Below, one piece after another: positions 9,114 through 18,380 of a DNA stretch of 64,000 bases; the stretch's first letter is position 1, and each line of letters begins with the position of its first letter. Position numbers and translations under genes: made by a program. The notes under the pieces are model-generated. The model was not told the origin of the DNA, did no database searches, and saw nothing but the letters and a program-made list of their open reading frames with translations. This DNA comes from JASSUD01 sp031963005 (lineage in GTDB: Bacteria > Pseudomonadota > Gammaproteobacteria > Burkholderiales > Burkholderiaceae), in NCBI GenBank assembly GCA_031963005.1, contig JASSUL010000001.1, positions 124,001 to 188,000 of the forward strand. The letters run 5' to 3'.

Positions 9114-10895
9114 ATGACGCACGTCACTACCCGTTCTTATTCCATCGTCGATGCCGAGGTTTTACAGCGCCAAGGATTGCACCCTGTTCTAGCCCGTTTA
9201 TACGCCGCGCGAGGGGTCAAAACAGTACAAGATACGCAATCCCTTTTGAAGCAGCTTTTACCGCCCTCTACACTTAAAGGCCTAGAGACTGCTACAACCC
9301 TCTTATGCGATGCGCTGATGGCGGGTCAAAAAATTATCGTGGTGGCGGATTGTGACTGTGATGGGGCAACGGCTTGTGCAGTCGCTTTACGCGGCTTACG
9401 CAGTTTAAATACCGCACTACAGCCCTATCGTGCCGCGCAAGCGCAACCCGCACCGGCTTCCCCTCCTTCAACGCTTGATTACCTTGTCCCGAATCGTTTT
9501 ATACATGGTTATGGCCTTACCCCTGCCATCGTAGAGCTTGCCGCAGAGCGCTCGCCGGATTTGATTATTACGGTAGATAATGGGATAGCCAGCATAGAAG
9601 GGGTAGAAGCCGCCCAGGCACGCGGTATTGCCGTATTGATTACTGATCACCACTTACCTGCTGACGTGCTACCCAACGCACAAGGTATCGTGAATCCCAA
9701 TCAAATAGGCTGCCCGTTTCCGAGTAAAAATTTGGCAGGGGTCGGCGTTATATTTTACGTACTCCTCGCGCTGCGCACCGCGCTGCGCGAACGGGGCGTA
9801 TTTGAGATGCACGCAGAGCCACGCCTAGATCATCTGCTAGATTTAGTGGCACTGGGAACGGTTGCAGATTTGGTCAAACTGGACGCCAATAACCGCATTT
9901 TGGTCACCCAAGGCTTAGCGAGGATTCGCAAAGGCATCCTGCAACCGGGCATTGCTGCTTTATTTCGCATCGCGGGTCGCCACGCCGCCCAGGCGACAGC
10001 TTTCGATCTAGGATTTGCGCTGGGACCTCGTCTCAATGCCGCAGGTCGACTAGCCGATATGTCCCTGGGTATCGAATGTTTGATCACGGATGATCCAGGC
10101 CGTGCCTGGGCATTAGCCCAAACCCTCGATACGATGAATAAAGAACGCAGGGAAATTGAAACATCCATGCAAGAAGAAGCGATGGAAGCACTCGCCCAGC
10201 TGGATATCGAAGAAGATGCGCAACAACACGCCGCGCTCGTCCTCTTTAATCCTCGTTGGCATCAAGGGGTTATCGGTATCGTGGCGTCTCGATTAAAAGA
10301 ACGCTTTTTTCGCCCTTCAATTACGCTCGCCCCAGCAGATGACACAAACACTCTTGCAAAAGGTTCTGGACGCTCGATTCCCGGTTTTCATTTGCGCGAT
10401 GCGCTAGATGTCGTGTCCAAACGTCATCCCGACGTGTTAATCACTTTTGGAGGCCATGCGATGGCGGCAGGCTTGACCCTGCGTATAGAGGATATCCCCC
10501 GCTTTAGCGCCGCATTTGAGGAAGTCGCACGCGAGCAATTAGGACCCCATGCGCTGGAGCGTACCCTAGAAACCGATGGAGAACTCGAGCCCGCCTACTG
10601 CACGGCGCCTTTCGCACAACAAATCGAATCTATCGCCTGGGGGCAAGGCTTTGCCGCGCCTATCTTTGCAGGGACATTCACCATCCTGTCGCAAAAGCTA
10701 CTCAAAGACAAACACCTCAAATTACAAATACGCACCCACCAGGCGCCGACAAACTCCCCGCTCTATTCTGCGATATGGTTCAACCGTACAGAGACCCTTC
10801 CCTCGCCGGCATATCTCGCCTACCGACTGGCTCCAGATACGTGGAATGGAGAATTAAGGCTTCAATTTATTATCGAGCACGCACAGGAAAGCTAA
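9114..10895 (+). CDS. recJ: Single-stranded-DNA-specific exonuclease RecJ
   Basis: 5'-3' exonuclease on single-stranded DNA used in recombination and mismatch repair. DHH-family phosphoesterase motifs: VADCDCDGATA (residues 77-87), VDNGIAS (about 154), the signature TDHH (177-180), and further on a GGHAMAAGL block of the DHHA1 domain near residue 445. 593 residues, near the usual length of 560-580. The start at 9114 lies 56 bases after the upstream gene's stop, so the two are probably co-transcribed. A stem-loop terminator follows. All metal-binding motifs look intact. Confidence 0.96.
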   Translation: MTHVTTRSYSIVDAEVLQRQGLHPVLARLYAARGVKTVQDTQSLLKQLLPPSTLKGLETATTLLCDALMAGQKIIVVADCDCDGATACAVALRGLRSLNTALQPYRAAQAQPAPASPPSTLDYLVPNRFIHGYGLTPAIVELAAERSPDLIITVDNGIASIEGVEAAQARGIAVLITDHHLPADVLPNAQGIVNPNQIGCPFPSKNLAGVGVIFYVLLALRTALRERGVFEMHAEPRLDHLLDLVALGTVADLVKLDANNRILVTQGLARIRKGILQPGIAALFRIAGRHAAQATAFDLGFALGPRLNAAGRLADMSLGIECLITDDPGRAWALAQTLDTMNKERREIETSMQEEAMEALAQLDIEEDAQQHAALVLFNPRWHQGVIGIVASRLKERFFRPSITLAPADDTNTLAKGSGRSIPGFHLRDALDVVSKRHPDVLITFGGHAMAAGLTLRIEDIPRFSAAFEEVAREQLGPHALERTLETDGELEPAYCTAPFAQQIESIAWGQGFAAPIFAGTFTILSQKLLKDKHLKLQIRTHQAPTNSPLYSAIWFNRTETLPSPAYLAYRLAPDTWNGELRLQFIIEHAQES

Positions 10896-10906
10896 AGGAA
10901 AAAGCC

Positions 10907-10962
10907 ATAAAAAAAGACGCCTCCAAGCCGTTATTCACAGCATATTGGAATGCGTCTTTTTT
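10907..10962 (+). terminator. Rho-independent terminator after recJ
   Basis: The arms AAAAAAGACGC and GCGTCTTTTTT bracket a loop that itself contains a short CCAA/TTGG pairing, and the right arm ends in a T-run. It lies just after the recJ stop codon. Confidence 0.75.
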
Positions 10963-11091
10963 ATCCGTCTAAATAACTGATGTTACACAGGTATTCAAAA
11001 AGACAGTGGTCATCTTTCCGCTCTATCCATCAATAACTCTCTTTTCTACAATTTGCGTAACACCAGTAAATAATATACTGGATATTTAAAA

Positions 11092-12000
11092 TTAAGCAGC
11101 TTCTGCTGGAGAAGCTAAAGGCGGCTTGATAGTGGGTGGCACCTTCTGCACTGCCAGATAGCTCGCCACATCTTTAGAATAATCCAGTGCATCGAGTTTA
11201 TGCGACAAATTAGGCTTAGATTGCCGCTTTAATAAGCTAAAGATCGTTTTATCACCCGAAGTTTGAATCAAATAGCGCAACAATGTTTCGACCACACTTT
11301 CTTCCAGCTCTTTACAATTGAGCTTACATAAAGTGTTCATTGCCGCTCTTTTCACTGTGGGTTCTGTATCGTTTAGCAGCGTACAAAGAATCTGAATCAC
11401 TCGCGTTGGAATAGCATCTTCGAGCTGATTTTGCAAATGCGCCAATGCCATCGCTGCACCACGTCTCACTTTGCATGATGCATCTTGCAAAAACTCGATG
11501 AGATCATCGACGATGCGATCTAAACAAGGCTTTGAAAGCGCTGCACGCTCCCCTAAAACCTCACCTAATAGAGTAATCAAGGTCAATTTAGCGTCTTCAT
11601 TTTCATTCTTTAACGCATCAATGACTTCTTGAATCGCATCTTCTGATAAACCCGTTTGCTTGATTAATGCATCCGCTGCAGCAGCTCTCACTGCGAGTGA
11701 CGCATTGGGGTTTTGTAAAATGGCTGTCAGGCGCTCAGAAACATAAGGCTTTCGCTCTGAAGTAGCGCCTAATAGACTAATTGCCTCTACCTGAATTGTT
11801 TCATCTTCGCTTTTAGAAAGCTGAATGATTTCAGGAGTATCCGCCTCAGAGAGTTGTCTATTTAATAACGTCCTAAACGCATTTGATCTGACATGCTGAT
11901 TTTCACTCTTTAGCTGGCCTATCAAATTTCGATTAGATTCCCTCGTAGAGAGCGTCGTCGTACCGCTCTCTAAAAAAGACTTGCTAATAGATGGACACAT
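11092..12000 (-). CDS. HEAT-repeat-like protein (302 aa)
   Basis: Not recognised as a named gene. Start chosen at ATG 12000 because AAGGTGG lies five bases upstream; the in-frame ATG at 12024 lacks a site. From about residue 25 the protein is a run of paired helices of roughly 35-40 residues with HEAT-type features, for example VRSNAFRTLLNRQLSE, IQVEAISLLGATSE, VRRGAAMALAHLQNQ and VKRAAMNTLCKLNCKE. Such alpha-solenoids are binding scaffolds. There is no signal peptide. It stands alone between convergent recJ and a non-coding region. It could be a phycobilisome-lyase-type HEAT protein or a host-interaction scaffold; I cannot tell which. Confidence 0.75.
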   Translation of the reverse strand: MCPSISKSFLESGTTTLSTRESNRNLIGQLKSENQHVRSNAFRTLLNRQLSEADTPEIIQLSKSEDETIQVEAISLLGATSERKPYVSERLTAILQNPNASLAVRAAAADALIKQTGLSEDAIQEVIDALKNENEDAKLTLITLLGEVLGERAALSKPCLDRIVDDLIEFLQDASCKVRRGAAMALAHLQNQLEDAIPTRVIQILCTLLNDTEPTVKRAAMNTLCKLNCKELEESVVETLLRYLIQTSGDKTIFSLLKRQSKPNLSHKLDALDYSKDVASYLAVQKVPPTIKPPLASPAEAA

Positions 12001-12634
12001 ATTCCCACCTTTCATTCCATTCATTCGCTACTGTTTTCGTCTACTTTTTCAAAGTTTTGAGGCAAAAACGCTATATTGCCAATCATTCCACTCGCAACAG
12101 ACTGACGGAAGATATCCCGCTGTTTGCAATGACGGCCAACAGCTGCAGTTTACGCATCTTTCCTGCATTAAGTAAAGAGCTAGTGTATGGCTTGTAGGAA
12201 TAAAGCAGCAGTGCCCCTTTCCTGGTTGGGTAGCAGGAGCCCATTACTGGGCGCACGCCCCCTAAGAACTGCACATGATTTTTTCAAGGCCGATTGCTCA
12301 AGCAAGCATGAAGTCATGGCAAACAGGTCAGACCGTGGTTGGCAAAGCCCGTAATAGTCGTAGCACATATAGTGCGTAGGGCCGATTGAGGCGTCAACCA
12401 GCAAATCCCATCATGATGGCCTTTTTAACAGGCCATGTTAATAGCTCTGTGTACCGAGTTTGTCTATCGGCTACTTTCTTGGATTTACGCTTAAGCTCAG
12501 TTTCATCTAACAACAATAAACAATCTAGTTTTCATAACATCAGTTAATAAACAAAATAAAATAAGCAGAATATTTTTGATATAAGTGAAGTGAAGTTAAT
12601 AAAATTGAACTGGCATCTTATAAAGGATATGATT
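12001..12634. other. 634-bp region without a recognisable gene
   Basis: No convincing gene. On the minus strand, around 12400-12530, a 44-codon open stretch reads LDETELKRKSKKVADRQTR and then ELLTWPVKKAIMMGFAG before a stop, without a start codon. It looks like the tail of a lost gene, possibly of a mobile element. A short hairpin TGGCC TTTTTAACA GGCCA lies at about 12417-12435. The AT-rich last 100 bases probably hold the promoter of the beta-solenoid gene. Confidence 0.4.
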
Positions 12635-14107
12635 ATGAATAATTATGGCTACTCTATCTATATTAATTATAGAGAGGTTCCAGGAATTAATAGTAGACAG
12701 CTTGCGTCTCAAGATATCAATCGAAACGGCGAGGTAATTAATGATAAAATCTCTGCGGCCAACAAGCACGTTACATTGGAAAACTGCACAGTGAATGCTG
12801 GAATTGAGACGACCTACGGGAACGTCATATTGAGAAACTGCACAGTAAAGGGTGGAATTCAAACGAATGGTGGGAAAGTTGAGCCAACAGATTGCATAAT
12901 AGATGGTGGAATTGAGACAACCCACGGGTCCGTCGTATCGAGAAACTGCACAGTAAAGGGTAGAATTAAAACGAATGGTGGGAACATTACAGTAGATAAT
13001 GCAATTAATACGAATACCCGGGACCTTATATCAAACAATTACACAATAACTGGTGGAATTGAGACGACCCATGGAAACATTCAATCAAAAAATTGTACAG
13101 TAAAGGGGGGGATTAAAACGAATGGTGGGAAAGTTGAACCAACAGATTGCATAATAGATGGTGGAATTGAGACGACTCACGGGCCTATCATATCGAAAAA
13201 CTGCACAGTAAAAGGTGGAATTCAAACGAATGGTGGGAAAGTTGAATCAACAAATTGCATAATAGATGCTGGAATTGAGACGACCCATGGGCCTGTCGTA
13301 TCGATAAAATGCACAGTAAAGGGTGGAATTCAAACGAATGGTGGAAAAGTTGAACCAACAGATTGCATAATAGACGGTGGAATTGTGACGACCCACGGGC
13401 CCGTCATATCGAGAAAATGCACAGTAAATGGCGAAATTAAGACATCAGGTGGAAATATAACTGTTGAGAATTGTCCTTCCGTTAATGCCATTTCGACTAA
13501 TACTGGCACTATTAAATTAATTAATTCGATAGTGATAAATAATGTTAGCCTTTCTCTTTCAGAGAAATTGGAAATAAAAGGATCGGAAACAACAAGATCA
13601 GAGATAAACGGTACTTTAATTGCTACCGGTAAGATTTTGAATATAGGTGAATTTTCAACGGTTAACCAGATTGTTTTTAAAAAGACGGCGCAAATTTTTC
13701 AAAACTTGGGAGGGTTTTTTTCTTTTAGCGGCGATAGCCTGGTTACCTCGTCCGGACCCAACAATATAGTTATTTCTTCTGGATCCAACAATGTGGTTAT
13801 CTCTTCCGGATACAGCAATGTGGTTATCTCTGGCAACAATAATATGGTGGTACATAGCGTTAATCGAGCACCTTTATTGAGCCATGTTTCTAATTATTCC
13901 TCTAATATCAATCCAGAGGATACAGATCAGGCAGTAAATTTAGGCAAATATAGTAAAGTTACTGGTCTCAAATATGAGGCAGATCACTGCAATGTTCGTC
14001 TCGATGAGGATATGACAGCAGACTGCCCTCCAGGCATTCAGTTAGAGATGTCATCTACCACAAGCAATCCTCCTCCTAGCTATGAGGCTGCTATAAGGCA
14101 ATCTTGA
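12635..14107 (+). CDS. Repetitive beta-solenoid-like protein with C-terminal PPxY motif (490 aa)
   Basis: Not recognised. Start chosen at the third in-frame ATG (12635), eight bases after AAAGG; upstream ATGs at 12590 and 12629 fit less well. Residues about 35-290 are tandem units of about 18 residues alternating CTVKGGIQTNGGKVEP and CIIDGGIETTHGPVIS, with Gly, Thr and Cys at fixed spacing, the pattern of a right-handed beta-helix or bactofilin-like solenoid. A second short repeat (NNVVISSGYSNVVIS) occurs at about 385-415. The tail ends SNPPPSYEAAIRQS, so Pro480-Tyr483 form a PPxY motif, the classic ligand of eukaryotic WW domains. There is no signal peptide. It is visibly more AT-rich than the genes around it. 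A host-directed effector is plausible but unproven. Confidence 0.75.
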   Translation: MNNYGYSIYINYREVPGINSRQLASQDINRNGEVINDKISAANKHVTLENCTVNAGIETTYGNVILRNCTVKGGIQTNGGKVEPTDCIIDGGIETTHGSVVSRNCTVKGRIKTNGGNITVDNAINTNTRDLISNNYTITGGIETTHGNIQSKNCTVKGGIKTNGGKVEPTDCIIDGGIETTHGPIISKNCTVKGGIQTNGGKVESTNCIIDAGIETTHGPVVSIKCTVKGGIQTNGGKVEPTDCIIDGGIVTTHGPVISRKCTVNGEIKTSGGNITVENCPSVNAISTNTGTIKLINSIVINNVSLSLSEKLEIKGSETTRSEINGTLIATGKILNIGEFSTVNQIVFKKTAQIFQNLGGFFSFSGDSLVTSSGPNNIVISSGSNNVVISSGYSNVVISGNNNMVVHSVNRAPLLSHVSNYSSNINPEDTDQAVNLGKYSKVTGLKYEADHCNVRLDEDMTADCPPGIQLEMSSTTSNPPPSYEAAIRQS

Positions 14108-14146
14108 TGCGTTCGATATAACCGAGTTCAACGTATTATGAAATTA

Positions 14147-14185
14147 AAAGGACTGAGTCCTGTCCAATATCGAACTCAGTCCTTT
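14147..14185 (+). terminator. Hairpin terminator after the beta-solenoid gene
   Basis: AAAGGACTGAGT (14147-14158) and ACTCAGTCCTTT (14174-14185) are perfect inverted copies around a 15-base loop, 40 bases after the stop. The remaining 14186-14407 holds no gene and presumably the prfB promoter. Confidence 0.7.
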
Positions 14186-14407
14186 CATTGCTAGCTTGTT
14201 TAACCGTCTACCTTTGGGAGGGTCAACTCAAGGGCTAGCGCATAGGCTATTGACAAACTGCACCTCATGCATCTGACTGCGATGCATACTATTTTCTCAC
14301 TCCCCCTCTAAACTCTCTCCAGAATACCGTGGAGTTCCGCTACAATCTGCCATTTTTAGGCGCCAACACGCCTTTTTATAGCCCCTTTCTCTGTACGTGT
14401 ACTTCTT

Positions 14408-15515
14408 ATGATGGAAGCAGAACGCCTTAATCTCCTCGATACGACCCTTTTAGACTTGCAAGCCCGTATTGCAGCGCTACGGGGGTATCTTTGACTATGA
14501 TCTCAAGCAAACTCGCTTAGTAGAAATAGAACGCCTCCTAGCGGACCCCCAGGTATGGGAAGATGTGGCGCGTACGCGCACGCTGAATCAAGAAAAGAAG
14601 CAACTGGATAATGTGGTCCAGCCGCTCAGCGCGCTCGATAGCCAAATACAAGATGCGATCGATCTTTTTGAACTAGCGCGTGAGGATGCTGACGAAGCTA
14701 CTTTAGAGACGCTCAACACCGAAGCACAAACCCTCCTTGCTCAGGTTGAGGAGATTGAATTTCGTCGGATGTTTAGTAACCCTGCCGACCCTTGTTCCTG
14801 CTTTATTGATATTCAAGCAGGCGCTGGAGGAACGGAAGCCTGCGATTGGGCCGCGATGCTTTTGCGTCAATATTTACGCTATAGTGAGCGACGAGGATTT
14901 AAATCCGAATTGCTGGAAGAGTCTGAAGGCGATGTAGCCGGGATTAAAAGCGCGACCATCAAGATTTCCGGTGATTATGCGTATGGGTATTTGCGCACAG
15001 AAACTGGCATTCATCGTTTAGTACGTAAATCTCCGTTTGATTCCTCCAATGGCCGACATACGTCATTTGCATCGATTTTTGTGTATCCAGAAATCAATGA
15101 TGCGATTGAGATCGAGATCAATCCCGCCGATTTACGCATAGATACGTATCGTGCATCAGGAGCAGGCGGACAGCATATTAATAAAACGGACTCGGCGGTA
15201 CGGATTACCCATCTCCCCAGCAAGATTGTCGTACAGTGTCAAAGTGACCGCTCTCAACATCGCAATCGGGCAGAGGCTATGAAGATGCTGCAATCTCGGC
15301 TCTATGAATTTGAAATGCGCAAACGCCGTGCAGAGCAAGATCGACTCGAATCGAGTAAGTCGGATGTAGGCTGGGGACATCAGATTCGCTCTTATGTGCT
15401 AGATCAAAGCCGGATCAAAGACTTACGCACTAGCGTTGAAGCGAGCAATACCCGTGCGGTACTTGATGGGGATTTAGATCAGTTTATAGAGGCTAGTCTC
15501 AAGCAAGGCCTGTAA
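14408..15515 (+). CDS. prfB: Peptide chain release factor 2 with programmed +1 frameshift
   Basis: RF2 releases finished proteins at UGA and UAA. The gene is read as join(14408..14491, 14493..15515): from ATG 14408 the first 28 codons end CGG GGG TAT CTT TGA C, the classic autoregulatory site (an internal Shine-Dalgarno-like GGGGG before CTT TGA). The ribosome slips +1 onto GAC at 14493. Frame two contains the RF2 anticodon-like motif SPF in RKSPFDSSNGR and the peptidyl-transferase motif GGQ in SGAGGQHINKTDSA. Total 368 residues, as expected. lysS follows after about 100 bases, as in many proteobacteria. Regulation: UGA readthrough falls when RF2 is abundant. Confidence 0.96.
14480..14496 (+). 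promoter_or_regulatory. RF2 autoregulatory frameshift site
   Basis: CGGGGGTATCTTTGAC: a Shine-Dalgarno-like stimulator three bases before the CTT slippery codon, followed by an in-frame TGA (14492-14494) in weak context before C. It matches the conserved bacterial prfB site. Confidence 0.95.
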
Positions 15516-15621
15516 CCTTCTTGAACCATTAAATCGGTTCTGCTCTCTCAAATACCCAGACGTTCACTATACGCTCACCCTTTCCTTTCCTTTTTGATTT
15601 GTGCAACTTGTTGGTTTTTCT

Positions 15622-17163
15622 ATGTCCACGCTTGATTCTCCTACTTCCCCCTCTTCTGCTGAGTCGCCCATTACCGATGACAATGCCATTATCACTGAGC
15701 GCCGTGAAAAGCTGACCGCATTGCGCGCTGAAAGACCCGCTTATCCCAATGATTTTCAGCCAACCCACCATGCAGGTACTTTGCAAACCGAGTATGCGCA
15801 AGCGGATAAGGCAAACTTAGAAACACGCGCACAGGAAGTGTCGATTGCTGGGCGGATGATGCTCAAGCGCATTATGGGTAAAGCCAGTTTTGCTACCGTG
15901 CAAGATGCCAGTGGGTCCATTCAGTTTTTCATGACCCCTGCCGTTCTCGGTGAAGACACTTATGAGGCATTCAAGAAGTGGGATATGGGGGACTGGATCG
16001 CTGCGCGGGGCGTATTATTTCGTACGGATCGCGGAGAGCTGTCCGTACGCTGCACAGAGCTGCATTTATTAGCGAAGGCACTTCGTCCTTTGCCAGATAA
16101 ATTTCATGGCTTAGCCGATCAAGAGATGCGCTACAGGCAGCGCTATGTGGATTTGATCGTCAACCCCACTACCCGCCATACCTTTCAGACACGCTCCCAT
16201 ATCATCAGTGCGATACGTACTTCAATGACAGAAGCGCAGTTTTTGGAAGTGGAAACCCCTATGCTCCATCCCATTCCCGGGGGGGCTGCTGCGAAACCCT
16301 TTGTGACGCATCACCATGCGCTTGATCAATCGATGTTTTTGCGGATCGCGCCTGAGCTGTATCTCAAACGGCTGATCGTCGGCGGATTTGAGCGCGTCTT
16401 TGAAATCAATCGTAATTTCCGTAACGAAGGGGTTTCTACACGCCATAATCCAGAATTTACGATGATGGAATTCTATGCCGCTTATACCGACTATAAGTGG
16501 CTCATGGACTTTACAGAGAATCTGATTCGATCTTGCGCCCAACAAGTGCTGGGCACGACCTGCATCGAATATCAAGGCCGTACGCTGGATTTATCTCAAC
16601 CTTTTCGCCGGCTTACGATTGCGCAAGCGATTAAAACATATTCTCCCCACTATACCGATGCACAGTTGGCGGATATCGATTTTCTTACTACGACGCTTCA
16701 TCAATGCGGTTTGAAAAACGACCACCCCGCATTTCTCAAACCCAGTGTAGGTACGTTACAGCTGGCACTCTTTGAAGAAACGGCCGAAGCCCAACTCTGG
16801 GAGCCGACCTATATTGTCGATTACCCGGTTGAAATCTCCCCATTAGCCCGCGAATCCGATACGCAACCCGGTATTACTGAGCGTTTCGAACTCTTTATTA
16901 CAGGGCGCGAGATTGCCAATGGCTTTTCAGAGCTCAATGATCCAGAAGATCAAGCTATGCGCTTTAAAGCCCAGGTCGCACTCAAAGAAGCGGGAGATGA
17001 GGAAGCTATGTACTATGACGCAGACTATATCCGCGCACTCGAATACGGGATGCCTCCGACCGGAGGATGTGGGATTGGTATAGACCGATTAACGATGTTA
17101 CTAACGAATAGCCCCAGTATTCGCGACGTGATTTTGTTTCCACATCTGCGCCGAGAGGGATAA
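15622..17163 (+). CDS. lysS: Lysine--tRNA ligase, class II
   Basis: Charges tRNA-Lys. 513 residues from the ATG at 15622 (MSTLDSPTSPSS); a GTG at 15601 is in frame but gives an unconserved start. An OB-fold anticodon-binding domain comes first (AGRMMLKRIMGKASFATVQD). Class II motif 1 follows near VDLIVNPTTRHTFQTRS, motif 2 is FRNEGVSTRHNPEFTMMEFY, and motif 3 is GIGIDRLTMLLTNSPSIRDV near the C-terminus. It sits 106 bases after prfB and is probably co-transcribed with it. Nothing unusual was seen. Confidence 0.97.
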   Translation: MSTLDSPTSPSSAESPITDDNAIITERREKLTALRAERPAYPNDFQPTHHAGTLQTEYAQADKANLETRAQEVSIAGRMMLKRIMGKASFATVQDASGSIQFFMTPAVLGEDTYEAFKKWDMGDWIAARGVLFRTDRGELSVRCTELHLLAKALRPLPDKFHGLADQEMRYRQRYVDLIVNPTTRHTFQTRSHIISAIRTSMTEAQFLEVETPMLHPIPGGAAAKPFVTHHHALDQSMFLRIAPELYLKRLIVGGFERVFEINRNFRNEGVSTRHNPEFTMMEFYAAYTDYKWLMDFTENLIRSCAQQVLGTTCIEYQGRTLDLSQPFRRLTIAQAIKTYSPHYTDAQLADIDFLTTTLHQCGLKNDHPAFLKPSVGTLQLALFEETAEAQLWEPTYIVDYPVEISPLARESDTQPGITERFELFITGREIANGFSELNDPEDQAMRFKAQVALKEAGDEEAMYYDADYIRALEYGMPPTGGCGIGIDRLTMLLTNSPSIRDVILFPHLRREG

Positions 17164-17202
17164 ATTTTTAGGTAGTTATTCTGTGCTTGTCTTGCGATTC
17201 CC

Positions 17203-17232
17203 TAAGAGCCTGTTCACGATCTTCGAAAGTGG
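17203..17232 (+). repeat. Solitary end resembling the MITE-like inverted repeat at 28615
   Basis: TAAGAGCCTGTTCACGATCTTC shares its first twelve bases and general layout with the terminal repeats of the element at 28615-28776. No partner copy is seen nearby, so it may be a remnant. The rest of the 17164-17394 gap holds no gene. Confidence 0.4.
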
Positions 17233-17394
17233 ATTGGGAATAGATTCTTAGGAGGCGCATTTTTCACAGTGCGGCCTGAACGTGGATCGCTACATCTATG
17301 CGCCCTCAAGAAAACACTGCTGTCTGAAAGTTGAAATAAGCGTAAATCGACCGATTATTCACTCGACCATAAAAACCCATAGGGATTCTCGTCT

Positions 17395-18375
17395 ATGAAA
17401 CCTTCTCTACTACATCGCCTTCGCTCGATCGCCTGCATGGGATTTTTAGGGATTACGCTATCTAGCGTTTGCCATGCCGCTTTAGATCGTTCCACGTCTA
17501 CCGATGCTCAAGCTCCCTTCTCCCCTATCCCCATAGTTGCTGCACAGCGGGTGTATGGGAATGTCATCGAACAACTTGGTGGCAATCATGTACATGTCGT
17601 GAATTTGGCGACTCAGCTCAACCAGGACCCGCACTTACTAACGATTACGCCCAAAGTCGGACGCGAGTTAGCCGCTGCACGCCTAGTAGCCTATAACGGC
17701 GCAGCATATGATGCCTGGCTGCTTCCTCTGCTCTCAGCAAGTGATGCGCCTAATCGCAAAGAAATTGCTGTCGCAGCACTCATTGGCAAACGCTCTGGAG
17801 ATAATCCGCATATTTGGTATTTACCCGAAGCCTTGCGCGCGTTTGCCCATGCTGTCCATGCTTTTCTGATACAGGCCGATCCGAACTATGTCGCAGAGTA
17901 CGATGCGCGTTTGCAGCATTTCTTAAATGCTTTGGCATCGATTGAAACGGAAATTGCTAGTTTACGTAAACGCTACGAAGGAGTTCCTATCACCGCAACT
18001 GAGCCTGTTTTCGACTATATGGCACAGGCTCTTGGCCTCGAAATGCGCCAACAGGCTTTCCAGCGTGCGGTTATGATGGAAACCCAGCCTTCAGCAAAAG
18101 ATATTCTTTCTTTTCAAAATGACTTACAAGAGCACCGTGTCCAATTGTTGATTTACAACACACAGACTACGGGCGATATGACACGCCATATGCTGGCATT
18201 GGCGCGTAAATCGGGCATTCCTGTTTTATCCATTACCGAAACGCTTCCTGACGCACTCTCTTATCAAGATTGGATCTTGGGGCAATTACACGCGCTCGAT
18301 CAACACCTAGCACGCAAGAATTTCGCTACCCAGCAAACGCCTGCAGCGGCATCTACAGGTGTTCCTTCCTCTTAA
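17395..18375 (+). CDS. Zn/Mn-type ABC transporter substrate-binding protein
   Basis: Periplasmic metal-binding protein of the ZnuA/TroA (cluster 9) family, 326 residues. Residues 1-28 form a signal peptide (basic start, hydrophobic core, then VCHA). Candidate metal ligands are His in NQDPHLLTITP and in DNPHIWYLPE, and Glu in ATEPVFDYMAQALGL. It has no long His-rich loop, so manganese or zinc are both possible. The ATPase and permease genes follow immediately, forming a three-gene uptake operon. The metal cannot be assigned from sequence alone. Confidence 0.87.
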   Translation: MKPSLLHRLRSIACMGFLGITLSSVCHAALDRSTSTDAQAPFSPIPIVAAQRVYGNVIEQLGGNHVHVVNLATQLNQDPHLLTITPKVGRELAAARLVAYNGAAYDAWLLPLLSASDAPNRKEIAVAALIGKRSGDNPHIWYLPEALRAFAHAVHAFLIQADPNYVAEYDARLQHFLNALASIETEIASLRKRYEGVPITATEPVFDYMAQALGLEMRQQAFQRAVMMETQPSAKDILSFQNDLQEHRVQLLIYNTQTTGDMTRHMLALARKSGIPVLSITETLPDALSYQDWILGQLHALDQHLARKNFATQQTPAAASTGVPSS

Positions 18376-18380
18376 ATCCC

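Noticed and set aside
12180..12404. 74-codon minus-strand opening
   Set aside because: No ribosome-binding site and no recognisable domain. It may relate to a decayed mobile intron, but I could not support that.
14408..14492. prfB as a frameshifted pseudogene
   Set aside because: The in-frame TGA lies in the exact conserved CTT TGA C context with an upstream Shine-Dalgarno-like run, the known programmed frameshift of RF2.
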